From Nosema muscidifuracis (lineage: Eukaryota > Microsporidia > Nosematidae): a stretch of DNA of 64,000 bases. Where the stretch lies: assembly GCA_028335825.1 (NCBI GenBank), contig JAIOKI010000012.1:124001-188000 (forward strand), in the 5' to 3' direction. The position numbers and the translations under genes are program-made. Every line of letters begins with the position of its first letter. Positions within the stretch are counted from its first letter, which is position 1. Shown in pieces: positions 8,951 through 19,804 of the stretch. Under the pieces are notes generated by a model, which worked only from the letters and a program-made list of their open reading frames with translations, was not told the DNA's origin and did no database searches.

Positions 8951-10843
8951 CTACTCCACTACTATCTCCATCTCCTTACCAAAACTCTTCTTAGGTCTTC
9001 CTGGACCCTTTTTAAAATTAAATCTATCAGACTGTACTTTTACATTAATACTCATTACAGGCAATATTTCATCTAATTTAAGATACTGCTCTTTTGAATA
9101 AATACTGCTTACATATAAAAGAGGATCTTTCCTCTCTTCTCTAAGATATTTACATACATGAACACATGGAATAAGAATTTCTTGATACATTCCACATTCA
9201 CATGTCCCATTTTCTATATCTATTTTACAATCTTCTTTAGGAACTGTACTTTCATTTCTTTCTATTCTATTTGTTACATTGTACTCAAAAAGACTTTTAG
9301 TATCTTGTCTGGTAAATCTCTTCTTATTTTTTAAATTATCTGAGCTTAGTTTCTGTATAGCATTTACACACTCAAAAAAAGGGAGGGCATAAACTCCATA
9401 ACTTATAAAATCTAAGTCACATTCTGGAAGATTATTTATATTTAAAAAAGTAAAATTAGATTTTGATTTTATAAATCTTGATTCGTTTAAATTTAACATC
9501 TTTGATATATCTTTAGCAGTGATCTGTTTATTTTTATTGTCTTTATCTGTGCTTATAAAATTATCTTTGCTTATTGTAGAATTATCCTTGTTTATTGTAG
9601 AATTATCTGTGTCTTTGCTTAAAGTAAAATTATCTTTATCCTTACTTAGAGTAGAATTATTTGAAGAATTCTCTTTATCTTCTAAATTAATTTTATTATT
9701 ATTTATATCTTTATTAACTAATTCATCTTTTATATTTTCATTTCTAATATTAATATTCTCACTTCTTAATTCATTAATATTCTCATTTCTTAATTCACCA
9801 ATATTTTCATTTCTTAATTCTCTAATATTCTCATTTCTTAATTCTCTAATATTCTCACTTCTCAATTCACCAATATTACAAATATTCCATACTACCTCTA
9901 AATTCTCTTTAATTCCATCATTATTATAAATATATCTACAAACATCCCTAGTCTTAACAAAATAATCTATTTTAAGATCATCCATAACTTTAATTAATAA
10001 ATTATCATATTCAATAATATATTTATCAAAATTAGTATTCTTTAAGAAATATTTTAAAGATATTTCATCAGATATATCTTCTGATACCATACAAGTATAA
10101 ATAATAGGTTCACTTAATGGATCATATAATACACCAAATATAGCTAATCCACTCTTTCTTCTATAATATTTTATTTCTATAAGTGGGTATAATATATTAA
10201 TATACTCCTTTATTTTATAAAATACCATCTTCCCATAATAATTTATATCAACTTTTTCTAAATTAATATTATAAAATTCTTTACAAAAATCTTCAAGAAG
10301 ATTGTTATATTCATGAAATTTATAAAAAGATTCATCATCTTTTGTTATATCTTCTATATCAATATAATTTGAATTATAAAATACAGATAATTCAGGTTTA
10401 TACATATCAACTCTTGGTACTAATAAATTAGCTTGTAAATCAATCTTCCCTTTAACAATATTATAAACTGAATTATAACTAACACGTATACTTCTATTAT
10501 ATAATATACTAACTATTTCACCTATACGTGTATTTTTATAATCACTAATGTTCATTAAAATTTCATTTCTAAGAAATTCGTCTGTACTAGCAAATTCATT
10601 ATTAGCTATAGGACATTTATGCGTTAATTTCATTCTTTTTATAATAAAACTATTTTCTTTTTTTTTGTAAGAAGTTACTATAGAAGCATCACAACTAAAC
10701 TCTTGTTTACCTTTACATATAAATGAAAGAGTACGTGGTGTTTCTGTTATATTAAATTTGAAATGTATGCTGTTAGCATATTCTGTAATTGTATTTATCA
10801 TTTCTTCTTTAGTTTTAAAAGTGTCATTAACTGATATTTCCAT
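8951..10843 (-). CDS. SWIM zinc-finger protein related to FAR1/MULE transposases
   Basis: A 630-residue protein. Residues ~1-80 form a FAR1/Mu-type N-terminal finger: spaced Cys and His around FICKGKQEFSCDAS and LTHKCPI. A helical region follows (~80-320). Then comes a tandem run of an eight-residue ELRNENIR-type unit and a Ser/Asn/Asp/Lys-rich linker. A SWIM finger (CECGMYQEILIPCVHVC, CxCx8CxH) lies near residues 540-556. The tail has an AT-hook-like GPGRPKK. This order is that of MULE-derived proteins, but I cannot see an obvious DDE catalytic triad. It has TTACCCC before the ATG, sits as a single intact gene and shows no terminal inverted repeats, so a host-used DNA-binding protein is likelier than an active transposon. 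The ATG 11 codons upstream lies before the C-run and is rejected. Confidence 0.75.
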   Translation of the reverse strand: MEISVNDTFKTKEEMINTITEYANSIHFKFNITETPRTLSFICKGKQEFSCDASIVTSYKKKENSFIIKRMKLTHKCPIANNEFASTDEFLRNEILMNISDYKNTRIGEIVSILYNRSIRVSYNSVYNIVKGKIDLQANLLVPRVDMYKPELSVFYNSNYIDIEDITKDDESFYKFHEYNNLLEDFCKEFYNINLEKVDINYYGKMVFYKIKEYINILYPLIEIKYYRRKSGLAIFGVLYDPLSEPIIYTCMVSEDISDEISLKYFLKNTNFDKYIIEYDNLLIKVMDDLKIDYFVKTRDVCRYIYNNDGIKENLEVVWNICNIGELRSENIRELRNENIRELRNENIGELRNENINELRSENINIRNENIKDELVNKDINNNKINLEDKENSSNNSTLSKDKDNFTLSKDTDNSTINKDNSTISKDNFISTDKDNKNKQITAKDISKMLNLNESRFIKSKSNFTFLNINNLPECDLDFISYGVYALPFFECVNAIQKLSSDNLKNKKRFTRQDTKSLFEYNVTNRIERNESTVPKEDCKIDIENGTCECGMYQEILIPCVHVCKYLREERKDPLLYVSSIYSKEQYLKLDEILPVMSINVKVQSDRFNFKKGPGRPKKSFGKEMEIVVE

Positions 10844-11211
10844 AGGGGTAAAAAAATTAAAAAAATAAGGATGCATAAATAAAAAGGAGAATAAAGATAA
10901 AATTAATTGAAAAAAAGGGGATGGAATAAATTTGATAAATATATTAAAATAAAAGATTTTTTATAATATATATTAAAATAAAAGATAATGTATAAGATAT
11001 ATATTAACAATATTATTTCTATAATAAGGTATATTAACAATAATTATTTGTATAAGACATATAATAAAAAAAAAGATGTTTTTTTATAATGAGGTATATT
11101 AAAAAAATTGTTTTATAATAATAATTAACAATAATCTTTTGTATAAGATATATTATAGGATTGTCTTTCTATAATAAAATTCCATTTAACTTAAAATCCT
11201 TTATTGAATAA
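10844..11211. other. AT-rich spacer between two minus-strand genes
   Basis: No reading frame. Irregular repeats of a TATATTAA/AAGATA theme (for example ATAAGATATATATTAACAAT) fill most of it. It must include the 3' end signals of the transporter and the upstream region of the SWIM gene. Confidence 0.5.
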
Positions 11212-12420
11212 TCATTCCTTCTTAAAAGATACTGTACTTAATATATACCCACCTGCTACTATACTAAATAAAATAGTAACTCCTGATAATATAGATATTA
11301 AGTTAAACTTCCTTACTGCTAATATAAAATATAAGGAAGGGAATAAGAAAGATATACTATTACTAAAAGTAGCACCTAATATTTTTAAAAATACGTTAAG
11401 ATCTATACCTGGTATAGAGTTAATTAATAACATAACTCCAAATAAAGAACTTATTAAATAAATTCTACTTTTATCATCTGACTTACCCATTATCTTAAGT
11501 AAAATAGAAGATGCTGGATTTAATTGAAGAGGGAAAGATCCAAATAAAACTATAATAGATCCTATTACAGCTATTTTAGGACATATTCTAAATATTGAAT
11601 CTTTAAGAGCTAAATTTATAGGAGATTCAGGAGAACAGAAATTTTTAATTAAATCATTTCTTCCTATAGAATTTCCATATATCTTGTATCCAAAATATCC
11701 TACAGCTGAATATATTGATCCTCCTATTATTGATCCAAAAGCTGACATGTATACCAAACTTTTAACAGATTTATCTTGTACCTTTGTATAAATAGATACC
11801 ATATTCACTTGACAGCACATTCCTAAAATAAAAAATCCCATTCCAAATCCGTAATCATAATTATAACTGTCAAATCCTCCTGATTGAATTTTATCTCCAT
11901 TAACAAAGTAGAAAGACAATATAAAGACAATCAAATAACAAACTGAAAAAACAGAAAGATAAGAAGTAAACTTAAGAGAACTTAAATCTTTAAGTAAAGA
12001 CAAAAAGTAAAGAACAATACCTGTACCAAAAAGAGTGGACACATTAAAAATATAAAAATTTGGATGTCTTTCATCTACACCAAATAAAAATAACAAAATA
12101 AGATGTACCATATATTTATGGAAAGATATTCCTACGAAAACTTGGGACAAAACAATACAAAAATCTACGGCGTATCCAAAATATCTGTTCGTATCGTAAG
12201 CTAATGACGAATAAGTTTTCGTATGACTCTTATTTAAATAAGCAGAGTATGATACTGTAAATAGAGTGAGACCAGTAAGAAAAGTAACTGCTATCATAAA
12301 GTATATACTTTGTATGAACCCTATACTTTTAAATGCAGCTGGCATAAAATTTATACCTACTCCTAACATAGATGTAATAATTGTCACAGTACCACCGAAG
12401 GTTGATAATCCTTTTTTCAT
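11212..12420 (-). CDS. Amino-acid transporter, AAAP/SLC38 (AVT6-like) family
   Basis: A 402-residue integral membrane protein with about ten or eleven hydrophobic segments along its whole length. The N-terminus carries the family signature in the first helix: TFGGTVTIITSMLGVGINFM followed by PAAFKSIG, where the unwound GVG part binds substrate. The rest follows the AAAP order, ending in paired helices around FKILGATFSNSISFLFP. The family moves neutral or basic amino acids with protons or sodium. In a parasite it would serve amino-acid uptake from the host or vacuolar export, but direction and substrate cannot be read from sequence. The start is backed by CCCCC nine bases before the ATG. Confidence 0.88.
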   Translation of the reverse strand: MKKGLSTFGGTVTIITSMLGVGINFMPAAFKSIGFIQSIYFMIAVTFLTGLTLFTVSYSAYLNKSHTKTYSSLAYDTNRYFGYAVDFCIVLSQVFVGISFHKYMVHLILLFLFGVDERHPNFYIFNVSTLFGTGIVLYFLSLLKDLSSLKFTSYLSVFSVCYLIVFILSFYFVNGDKIQSGGFDSYNYDYGFGMGFFILGMCCQVNMVSIYTKVQDKSVKSLVYMSAFGSIIGGSIYSAVGYFGYKIYGNSIGRNDLIKNFCSPESPINLALKDSIFRICPKIAVIGSIIVLFGSFPLQLNPASSILLKIMGKSDDKSRIYLISSLFGVMLLINSIPGIDLNVFLKILGATFSNSISFLFPSLYFILAVRKFNLISILSGVTILFSIVAGGYILSTVSFKKE

Positions 12421-15055
12421 AAATAGGGGGTTAAAAAAATTAATATTTGAAATATTATTTTAATTTAATATTACAACTTAAAAAAAATTTTGATATAGAA
12501 TAATTAATTGGAAATAAAAAAAGAATAAATTGATTAAAGATAAATTAAAAAATAATTAGAGATAAATAAGAATTCATTAATTGAAAATAAATAAAATTAA
12601 TATAGATAAAATTTTTTAAAAGTCAAAGATGATAAAAATTCATTAATTGACGATAGAAATTGTAAAGATGAATAAGAATCTATTAATTTAAAATATAAAT
12701 AAAAAGTAATAAATTGTAAAGATGAATAAAATTAATAAATTGAAAATATAAATAAAATTAATAAATTGAAAAGATAAATAAAATTTAATCAATTTTAAAT
12801 ATGAATAAAAATTAATAAATTGAAAAGATGAATAAGAATCTATTAATTGAAAATTAATAAATTTTAAATATAATTAAATTTAATATATAAAAAAATAAAG
12901 AGTTAAAGATAAATTATATTTTAAATTATATAAAGCTTTATAAAAAGATCTAAAATTTTATCTCCTTATTAATTACAAATAAAAAATATTCTGACTTATT
13001 TTTATAAAAAATGAATAATTTGTTAAATAAATCATTTAATATTTTTTTGTACTAAAGATATAAATTTTTTAGAGATCTTTAAATCATTCAATTATTGTAT
13101 ATTAAAGTCTTTAAATTATTAAAAAATATTTTTTTATTCTTTTTTTAAACCATTGTAATAAAGAAAGAAATCTAGATCTTTAAAATATGAATCATATAGA
13201 TTAAATAAAAGTAATTATTGTTAAGATAATACATAATAATAATTATTATATAAATATAAAGAGTGAATCATATCATAATAAAATATTCTACTCATTTATT
13301 AATTTACTGACACATGCTTTTTAATTTAGTTTTAAATATTAAAGAATATTACCCCTTATATTATTGAATTAAAGAAGAGTAACCAGTAATTTTAATTAAA
13401 AATAGAAACGTCTATTTATAAAATAATAAGAAGACTAAAATGTTATTTATTTACTTTTATAAAATTAATTTATTAACTTTAATAAAATTTTTATTAATTT
13501 ATTTTCTCTTATAAAACTATTTTACTTACTTTTTTAATTCATTATCTCTAATAAAATTATAAAAATTTACTAAATCGATGTATCAATTTAACATCAAAAT
13601 TAGAATACATTATAAAAATAGAGATAAAAATCTTTATATTAAAATTTACAAGAAATATCATAATATTTTATAATGCTATTTTTGTAAACAAAAATGATCT
13701 TGAAACTAACACTAATTTAAAAATTTGTTATGATAGAAAAAACTTATTACATAATTTTTTATTTGATCGGTTTACAAAGACGAACTTAACTTAATCTTCT
13801 TAAAATTATTAAGAGTTGTTTGATTAACTATTTTTTTATATAAAAGACTCTTATAATTTTAAAATACAAATTGAATTCAAACAAACTTCCTTTACTACTT
13901 TTGTTAATTGAAGACCATTTAATACTTGTCAATAATGTTTTTATTTAATTTGCTTTCTTCCTGCACGGGGTAAAATTATAAATTATTTTAAATACTTTTC
14001 AACAATAATAAGAGGATACTTTACAATAGTAAAATGAAATTTATGTATTTACATTGCTTTTTATAATTTACAAAAGTAAAAGCATAATAAAATATTCTCA
14101 ATAGATTTTTCATTTTTTATTCACCTGTCAAAAATCTCTAGAAAAATATTTAAAATGCAAATTTGACTTTTTATTTGAAATATTCTTATTTATATTGTTC
14201 TGTACTAAAGAATTTTATTAATTTGATAGAATTTTATATTATACTTTAGATATTTTCTTATATCCTTTTTAAAATAAATTCCTTTTATTTTTACTCAAAT
14301 AATTATTTTTTTATTCTAAACAATTTCTCAAACTCATAATTAATCATTGAAGTGGGAATGATTTTCTACAAATTTAATCAATTCTTTTTGTGAGTCATTG
14401 ATTGTTTTTATATCATTATTAAAATATTTTATATTCTTAAAGTATATATTTTATAAATTGAATTTTTTAATTGTGATAAACATATTTTATATTCTTAAAG
14501 CATATATTTTATAGATTAATATATTTAATTGTGATAATATCGTATTTCTTAAAGTATATAATTTATAAAATATTTAATTGTTTAAATAATATTGTAATTT
14601 TTAAGATAGTTAAAATAATTTTTATTTTTATATTTCAACTGTTTAAAATAATATTGATTACTTTTTTTGACTATGAGTCATAAACAACCTCCTAAATTTT
14701 AAATTTGAATAAGTTAGTCAATTTTTTAATTTAAAAATTTCAAATAAAATTATCTATAATTTTGTGAAAATAGTTCAGTTTTGATATAAAATTTGTCATA
14801 ACTTATTCAAATTTAAAATTCTAATAAGTCTAATTCTATTAACTTTTATAACTTTAGTCATAAAACTTTTTTGTGTATTTATTTAATATATTTTGACAGG
14901 TGGTAAAAAATTGCTGTCAAAATGATATTTTTGACATGTCATGATTATCTTTAAAAAAAATTATTAGCATTAAATCAAATAAACTAAATATATCATCAAA
15001 TCTGATATCAGACTGTTAGTATACCAGGATATCTATTTTTAAATTTTTATCCCTT
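12421..15055. other. 2.6-kb gene-free AT-rich region
   Basis: No reading frame with coding character on either strand. The first ~470 bases are a loose array of AATAAATTGAAAA-type units. Near 14410-14580 a ~65-bp unit with TATTCTTAAAGTATATATTT recurs about three times. An isolated ACCCC near 13350 and a CCCC on the minus strand near 13970 are not followed by usable ATGs. The right end carries the ITPase upstream region. Confidence 0.6.
14695..14820. repeat. Perfect 22-bp inverted repeat, 82-bp spacer
   Basis: The arm AATTTTAAATTTGAATAAGT(TA) at 14695-14716 is matched exactly in reverse complement at 14799-14820. The element spans 126 bp, which fits a small inverted-repeat (MITE-like) insertion, but no flanking target-site duplication is obvious. 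It lies about 235 bp upstream of the ITPase gene. Confidence 0.7.
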
Positions 15056-15616
15056 ATGTATTTATATTTCGCAACAACAAACAAGACAAAACTAGCAGAA
15101 GCACGCGCATGCCTTGGTACAGAAGTCTATCCTATTGAAATAGATATAGATGAGATCCAAGGTACAAAATTTGAAGTAGCTTATGATAAATTGAGAAAAG
15201 CATGTGAATTAAATCTGAACAAGTATATTATGATAGACGATACCAGTATAGAAATTGATGCACTTAACGGGTTCCCTGGTCCGTACGGTAAAGACTTTCT
15301 AAAAATCGGATTCGATTATATAGAAAATCTTGTATCAAAAATAGGACGAGAAGCAGTAGCTAGTTGTTATATAGGATTTGGTATTATGAAAGATGATGGT
15401 GAGTTCGTCTATGAATTGTTCAATGGTGATGTTCATGGTAAAATTGTGCCTGGTAGAGAAGGAGGAACAGGCTTTAATAATATATTTTTACCAGATGGTT
15501 CTGATAAAGTATATGGAGATATGGATATTAAAGAAAAAAATTTAGTCAGTCATAGAGGGATTGCTATAAAAAAAATGAAAGAGTATATGATTAAGAATAA
15601 AATTCTAGGAATGTGA
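15056..15616 (+). CDS. HAM1: Inosine triphosphate pyrophosphatase (Ham1/ITPA family)
   Basis: House-cleaning enzyme that hydrolyses ITP, XTP and dITP to the monophosphate, keeping deaminated purines out of nucleic acids. The 186-residue protein begins with the family's nucleotide-binding start (YFATTNKTKLAEAR). It carries the metal-binding segment MIDDTSIEIDALNGFPGPYG and the late GGTGFNNIFLPDG and VSHRGIAIKKM motifs, all in order and at family length (~190 aa). TATCCC precedes the ATG by two bases. It is the last protein gene before a 3.6-kb gene-free stretch and has higher G+C than its surroundings. Confidence 0.95.
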   Translation: MYLYFATTNKTKLAEARACLGTEVYPIEIDIDEIQGTKFEVAYDKLRKACELNLNKYIMIDDTSIEIDALNGFPGPYGKDFLKIGFDYIENLVSKIGREAVASCYIGFGIMKDDGEFVYELFNGDVHGKIVPGREGGTGFNNIFLPDGSDKVYGDMDIKEKNLVSHRGIAIKKMKEYMIKNKILGM

Positions 15617-16898
15617 TTTAGATATTTAACTCTTAATTAATAAATTAATTTATTTTAGTATGGTCTTAAGAATTAAAAATAGTTGAATTTGTTTGTAAAT
15701 TTAATAATATATCTGAATATCTTGATATTAGAATGACATTGTCAATAAGTTTTTTTTCACGATTTAGTATAAAATAACAATAGACATTGAAAATATAAAA
15801 CATAAGATAATAAAAAATTAGTCAAAAATGTAGCATTCTTACAAAAAAGTAAAAACTATAACATTAAAATAGCCAAATGCTTTGATATTTCTTACTTGGG
15901 AGAATTTCATTTATAAAAATGAAATTACTAAAGAAAGATAAGGGGAAAAAAATAAAAAATTTTAAATACTTAGGTTGAATTTTACATTTTTTTACAATTT
16001 GAATAATAAAAGAAGAGATCAAACTAGAAATAGTTTGATTAATATTGTATTTTAAAGGTGATTGGGACAAATACATGTTATTATATATAGTCAATAAAAT
16101 AATCGTAGCAATCAAATTTCTACTCAAAACTACATATAAATTATTCAAAAAATAGTTAATTTGGCAAATCCGAAGCATTATGACCTGCTAATGAATGAAA
16201 TAGTACAAATATACTGGTTTAAACGATAATTTTTTCTTATGTATTAACTTGGGATGATATGATATCTAATTTTAGTGAGACTCATATTAAGAGACTTAAA
16301 ATAACTATAAAATCAGAATCATATTTCCATTTTATAGTCTTAAAAAACTTGAAAATTATTTACACGAATATAAATGAAATGAATACAATAATATCGCCAA
16401 GGAAAGAATTGTGAAGTATTCTTAGAAATATAAAATATGATAAAATCATAAAAATAACTTCAAAATAAAGCATAAACAAAAATAACTTCAAAATAAACGC
16501 ATCTATTGAATTTTAACAACCTAAATTCATTTAATGATTGTAGAAATTATATCTGCTTTATCAAGAACATTCTATATTTTCTTAAAGCATTCTTTCGATT
16601 TTCATAATAAAAATACTCTACTTGGATATTATTACATCCTTTAAAAAATAGCATTAAAAGACTCAATGATGTAGAAATAAAAACAATAATAGCTTATTTT
16701 AATTAAGTAACATAATTTAATCATTATAAAATTTTTTGATCTTTAAGCTGAATATTCAGTTTTATCAATTAAGACTCGTTGAAATTTGAAATATTTGACA
16801 AATCTAATAATAAGCATCAATTTTATATGAAAATATTAATTTGACATTTAATGAAATTAAAAACATTTATTTAATAAGATTTTTATACTATGAAGTCA
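15617..16898. other. Gene-free spacer downstream of the ITPase
   Basis: AT-rich with no supported gene. An open frame of 104 codons on the minus strand (15864-16178) lacks a C-run and shows no family resemblance, so it is not called. I see nothing else here. Confidence 0.5.
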
Positions 16899-17182
16899 TA
16901 TATTAACTAGTTAAGTTGAATCAGATCATTTTACATTCTTTTTGTATATTTTCATAATTTCAATTTTGAATTCCTTCATTGAGAGGAGAAAATCTGAAAT
17001 TTAACAAAATATCACTGGTAGATTAATAACAATTATAATTTTACCAGTATAATTAATAAAACAATATGTGACTAATGTATTAATATTAGCAAATATAATA
17101 TGTCATATGCTAAGATCAATATTTCTTAGAAATATTTAATTTTTAATTTGTTGTATAAAACAAACAAAGTATCTTCAAAAAC

Positions 17183-17190
17183 TATATAAG
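17183..17190 (+). promoter_or_regulatory. TATA-box candidate for folded RNA copy A
   Basis: CTATATAAG lies about 25 bases before the first hairpin of the folded RNA, the spacing expected of a TATA element. Copy B has CTATATAAAC at the same place. Between it and the hairpin lies CACCCCTACCCC, the same C-run signal used by protein genes here. Confidence 0.5.
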
Positions 17191-17210
17191 CGATTTCACC
17201 CCTACCCCTA

Positions 17211-17564
17211 TGTCTATTTCAATAATTCTTTTGATTAAGAAGATATAGACATTAGGAACTACCTGCATGCTTACATGGATTGGCGCATACAGAAGTAAGA
17301 ACAGGTGTATGTTGCAATCTTATATAAAGAATAATGTGATAAGATTGTGGTCCCGAATTATAAATCACATCTTGTTCAATTTCTGATAATAAATAGATAG
17401 ATCTGTGATACAAGATGTAGAGGAAAGATTCGTGGATGCAACTTGACTGATACTTATTTTCTATAATAAGTAGACTCAGTTAAGTAAAATCTGTGTAAGG
17501 TCAAGATACTGTTAAACAGTTTGAAATCTGTGATGAAAAAGATGATCGGATTAGCAGGTAGTTC
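17211..17564 (+). ncRNA. Structured non-coding RNA, copy A (family unresolved)
   Basis: A ~350-nt stretch of higher G+C, without a reading frame, that folds strongly. A 5' hairpin (TGTCTAT 17211-17217 with ATAGACA 17245-17251) is followed by GAACTACCTGC (17256-17266). That segment pairs perfectly over 11 bp with GCAGGTAGTTC at 17554-17564 and closes the molecule. Inside lie further helices: CAATCTTAT/ATAAGATTG, ACATCTTGT/ACAAGATGT, ACTTGACTGA/TCAGTTAAGT, and a 3' hairpin AATCTG/CGGATT around TGATGA. Most differences from copy B preserve pairing. A closed multi-helix RNA of ~310 nt with GAGGAAAG (17420-17427) recalls RNase P/MRP conserved region I, but I could not find a convincing partner strand for P4. 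Treat the family as open. Confidence 0.7.
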
Positions 17565-17600
17565 AATAGGTGGATGTTGTTGAGTATGGTAGATTGTTTG

Positions 17601-19255
17601 GAATGATAGTATTAAATAGACCTGTTAGATTGCAATGTAGTAGAAAAAAGTAAAATTAACTAAAGGGTTTAATAAGAAAAAAGTCAATGCTATAACTAGC
17701 TGGTTGAATTCGATAAGATGTCTTATATATGACTGTTATAATTAGGAATATGCTATAGATGATTGAAAAGTATTATATGATTGAAGAAACATGAGTATTT
17801 AATTTTCTTTATAATTGCTTAAATGAAATATGTCAATTTATTAACTTAGGATAACTAGCAGGTCTAATTAAATTAAATATTTAATGTGTATTTTTTGGTC
17901 TAAATGTTTTCTCGATTATTAAAAAATTTATTTGTTTCATAAAACGAACAAATAAAAAATGCCTATAATATCTGGTCGATATTTATAATTTAAATTTCAG
18001 TTCTCACTGATAAACTTAAATGTTGCTTGTTCTATAATGACTATGGTTACTTTCTTTGCAAACTAGAAGTTTGGTATAATTTTAATAGTCCTGACTACTA
18101 TGAATTTAGTGTCTTCTATATTAGATCTAAAAAAAGATCATTATGTATAGGTCTTAGTCCTTAACAATTTACAACGGAAAGAAATTACCACTTTATAATA
18201 TAAGAACAAGTAATAAATTAGAACAAATAATAAACTTAAGAATGGAGTGTATTATGATTAAAATCTATATAAGCTTATTAGAGCATACTTATATAAATTA
18301 TTAAAGTTGTTTATTTTTCAATCTTAAGATCCTGGTGAATGATAAGGTTAGTGAGTATAAATTGTAATATATGGAGAGAAAAAGAAGTGTAAGATGGAAA
18401 AAAGTTGAAAGATTAATTATAAGAAATATTGTTAATAAGTTTTATCAGTTATCTTTTTTTAAGTAAAATATATAATAATATCTATACTAAAAAGATTTTA
18501 AATATCAAATGACTCTGAATATATCATTAAGTATTTGTCTTGATGTTTGGCTACTACACAAATGTATTGTGAATGTCTTGATATAAAAATCATATAGAAA
18601 GTAAAGAAATATGATCAAGGTAAAAGGAACAAATTTAGTTAAATAGCTAAGCTGGATGTAAGAAATTATATTGATCAATATAATTTTAGTACTAGTATTA
18701 TCAAGAAGAATATGATATTAAACTTATCTATTAAATTCTATTTATTTTTAAATTTCGCATTGATTGGATTACATAAGTATCATTATAATATTTTTAATCA
18801 AAGTAATTAAATTAAATATAGTTTGTAAAAAATATATAAAATAATCGAATATTTTGATAAATAAATCAAGGTATCCTTAATTAAGTACTAAGAGTCAAAA
18901 TTAGGAAAAAATATTTAACTTTTTAGTCATAAATAATAAGTAAATAAAGAATGTTAAGTTCTACATTGTGAAAAATAAAGATAAATCTAAATAAACAATT
19001 TTCTTTCCCTTTTCTATAAGTAAATATCTAGTCCTCTTATTTATCTTATTACCATATTATGAAAATATACTGATAACTTTAGTCTAAATTAGATTTTACT
19101 ACTCAATATCATAGTTAAATTTAAAGATGTGATGTTTGATGAAGATTTCATAAAATATGAGAATTTTATTTTTCAGAGTAAATTAAGAAAAGACTAGTGA
19201 ACTAAAAATATTATCTAGTATATGTTTTAATTATATTATTTACATAAAATTCGTC
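17601..19255. other. Gene-free spacer between folded RNA copy A and the 182-aa gene
   Basis: AT-rich, no supported reading frame on either strand, and no tRNA- or rRNA-like sequence that I can see. Confidence 0.5.
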
Positions 19256-19804
19256 TTAAAGTTTTTTCTTATAGAAATACTTCGAGAAGAAGGAAATAAT
19301 TGAATAATATCCTTCTTCTCGAAGCAATAGCAAGATCCAAAAGATTATTTTAACTAAACTAGATATTAAATTAAAATTCTTCTTTTTCTCGGAATATTTT
19401 ATAATTTCCGTTGAATTAACACCTACACTAGTTTCGGGACCTTTTAATTTCTTTTCATTTTTTAATTCCATGATTTCATTTTTGTAACTTAAAACAACAC
19501 CCCTTTCTAAATGCTTATTTAATTCTGTAATTAAGAATTTAGAAGTTTTTTTTATTCTTAAGATCAAATAAAAAGACAATTCATTCCTGATTTTATATTC
19601 TATAGAGACTAATTTTTCATTCTTACTATCATTGCTTTTACTATCTTTTAAACTACTAGCTTGACAGTCTGTTTTACAATAAATAACTTGAGCTTTCTTC
19701 TTTTCTAAATTATTTATCTTAAAATCATTTTTGGAGTCAATTGATCTCCAGAATGATAAAAGATTTTGGAAATTATATGATCTATCATTTAACTCTGCAA
19801 ACAT
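19256..19804 (-). CDS. Hypothetical protein, 182 aa, C-terminal hydrophobic segment
   Basis: Not recognised. TTATCCCTA directly precedes the ATG, the start signal used by real genes here, which is the main reason for calling it. The first ~140 residues are hydrophilic with many Lys, Asn and Ser and two Cys near residues 43-47. A hydrophobic stretch (about 146-160, SLVKIIFWILLLL) suggests a single membrane anchor near the C-terminus, followed by an aromatic, basic tail. The last codons are part of a perfect DNA hairpin (19280-19324). It stands alone in the RNA island between folded RNA copy A and the 5S gene. Confidence 0.6.
   Translation of the reverse strand: MFAELNDRSYNFQNLLSFWRSIDSKNDFKINNLEKKKAQVIYCKTDCQASSLKDSKSNDSKNEKLVSIEYKIRNELSFYLILRIKKTSKFLITELNKHLERGVVLSYKNEIMELKNEKKLKGPETSVGVNSTEIIKYSEKKKNFNLISSLVKIIFWILLLLREEGYYSIISFFSKYFYKKKL
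19280..19324. repeat. Perfect 15-bp hairpin inside the 3' end of the 182-aa gene
   Basis: CTTCGAGAAGAAGGA at 19280-19294 is matched exactly in reverse complement at 19310-19324 with a 15-base loop. It lies within the last ~25 codons, so it is coding as well as foldable. Its G+C is high for the region. Confidence 0.9.

Larger units (their letters stand above)
16899..17600 (+). repeat. Duplicated RNA-gene block, copy A
   Basis: About 700 bp beginning TATATTAACTAGTTAAG that recurs almost unchanged at 20721-21432. Identity looks above 90% by eye, with a few small indels. The left ~280 bp is AT-rich with conserved hairpins (ACTGGTA/TACCAGT and AATATTTC/GAAATATT). The right ~400 bp holds the folded RNA described separately. 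The two copies flank the 5S rRNA gene in the same orientation. Confidence 0.9.

Noticed and set aside
13340-13990. ACCCC (13350) and minus-strand CCCC (13970) as possible gene starts.
   Set aside because: Neither is followed within reach by an ATG with an open frame.
15864-16178. 104-codon open frame on the minus strand.
   Set aside because: No C-run before the ATG, no family resemblance, and open frames of this size are expected by chance in AT-rich spacer.
16965-17150. GCTAAGATCAA in the duplicated block resembles the 5' part of U2 snRNA.
   Set aside because: The following branch-site pairing GTAGTA and the Sm site are missing; the 11-base match alone is not enough.
17211-17250. Short frame starting ATGTCTATT right after the C-run of the folded RNA.
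   Set aside because: Only about a dozen codons; the sequence is better explained as the 5' hairpin, and changes in copy B keep pairing rather than protein.
17256-17266. TACCTGC near the start of the folded RNA recalls the U1 5' end.
   Set aside because: It sits inside a perfect long-range helix and lacks ATACTTACCTG; no other U1 feature is present.
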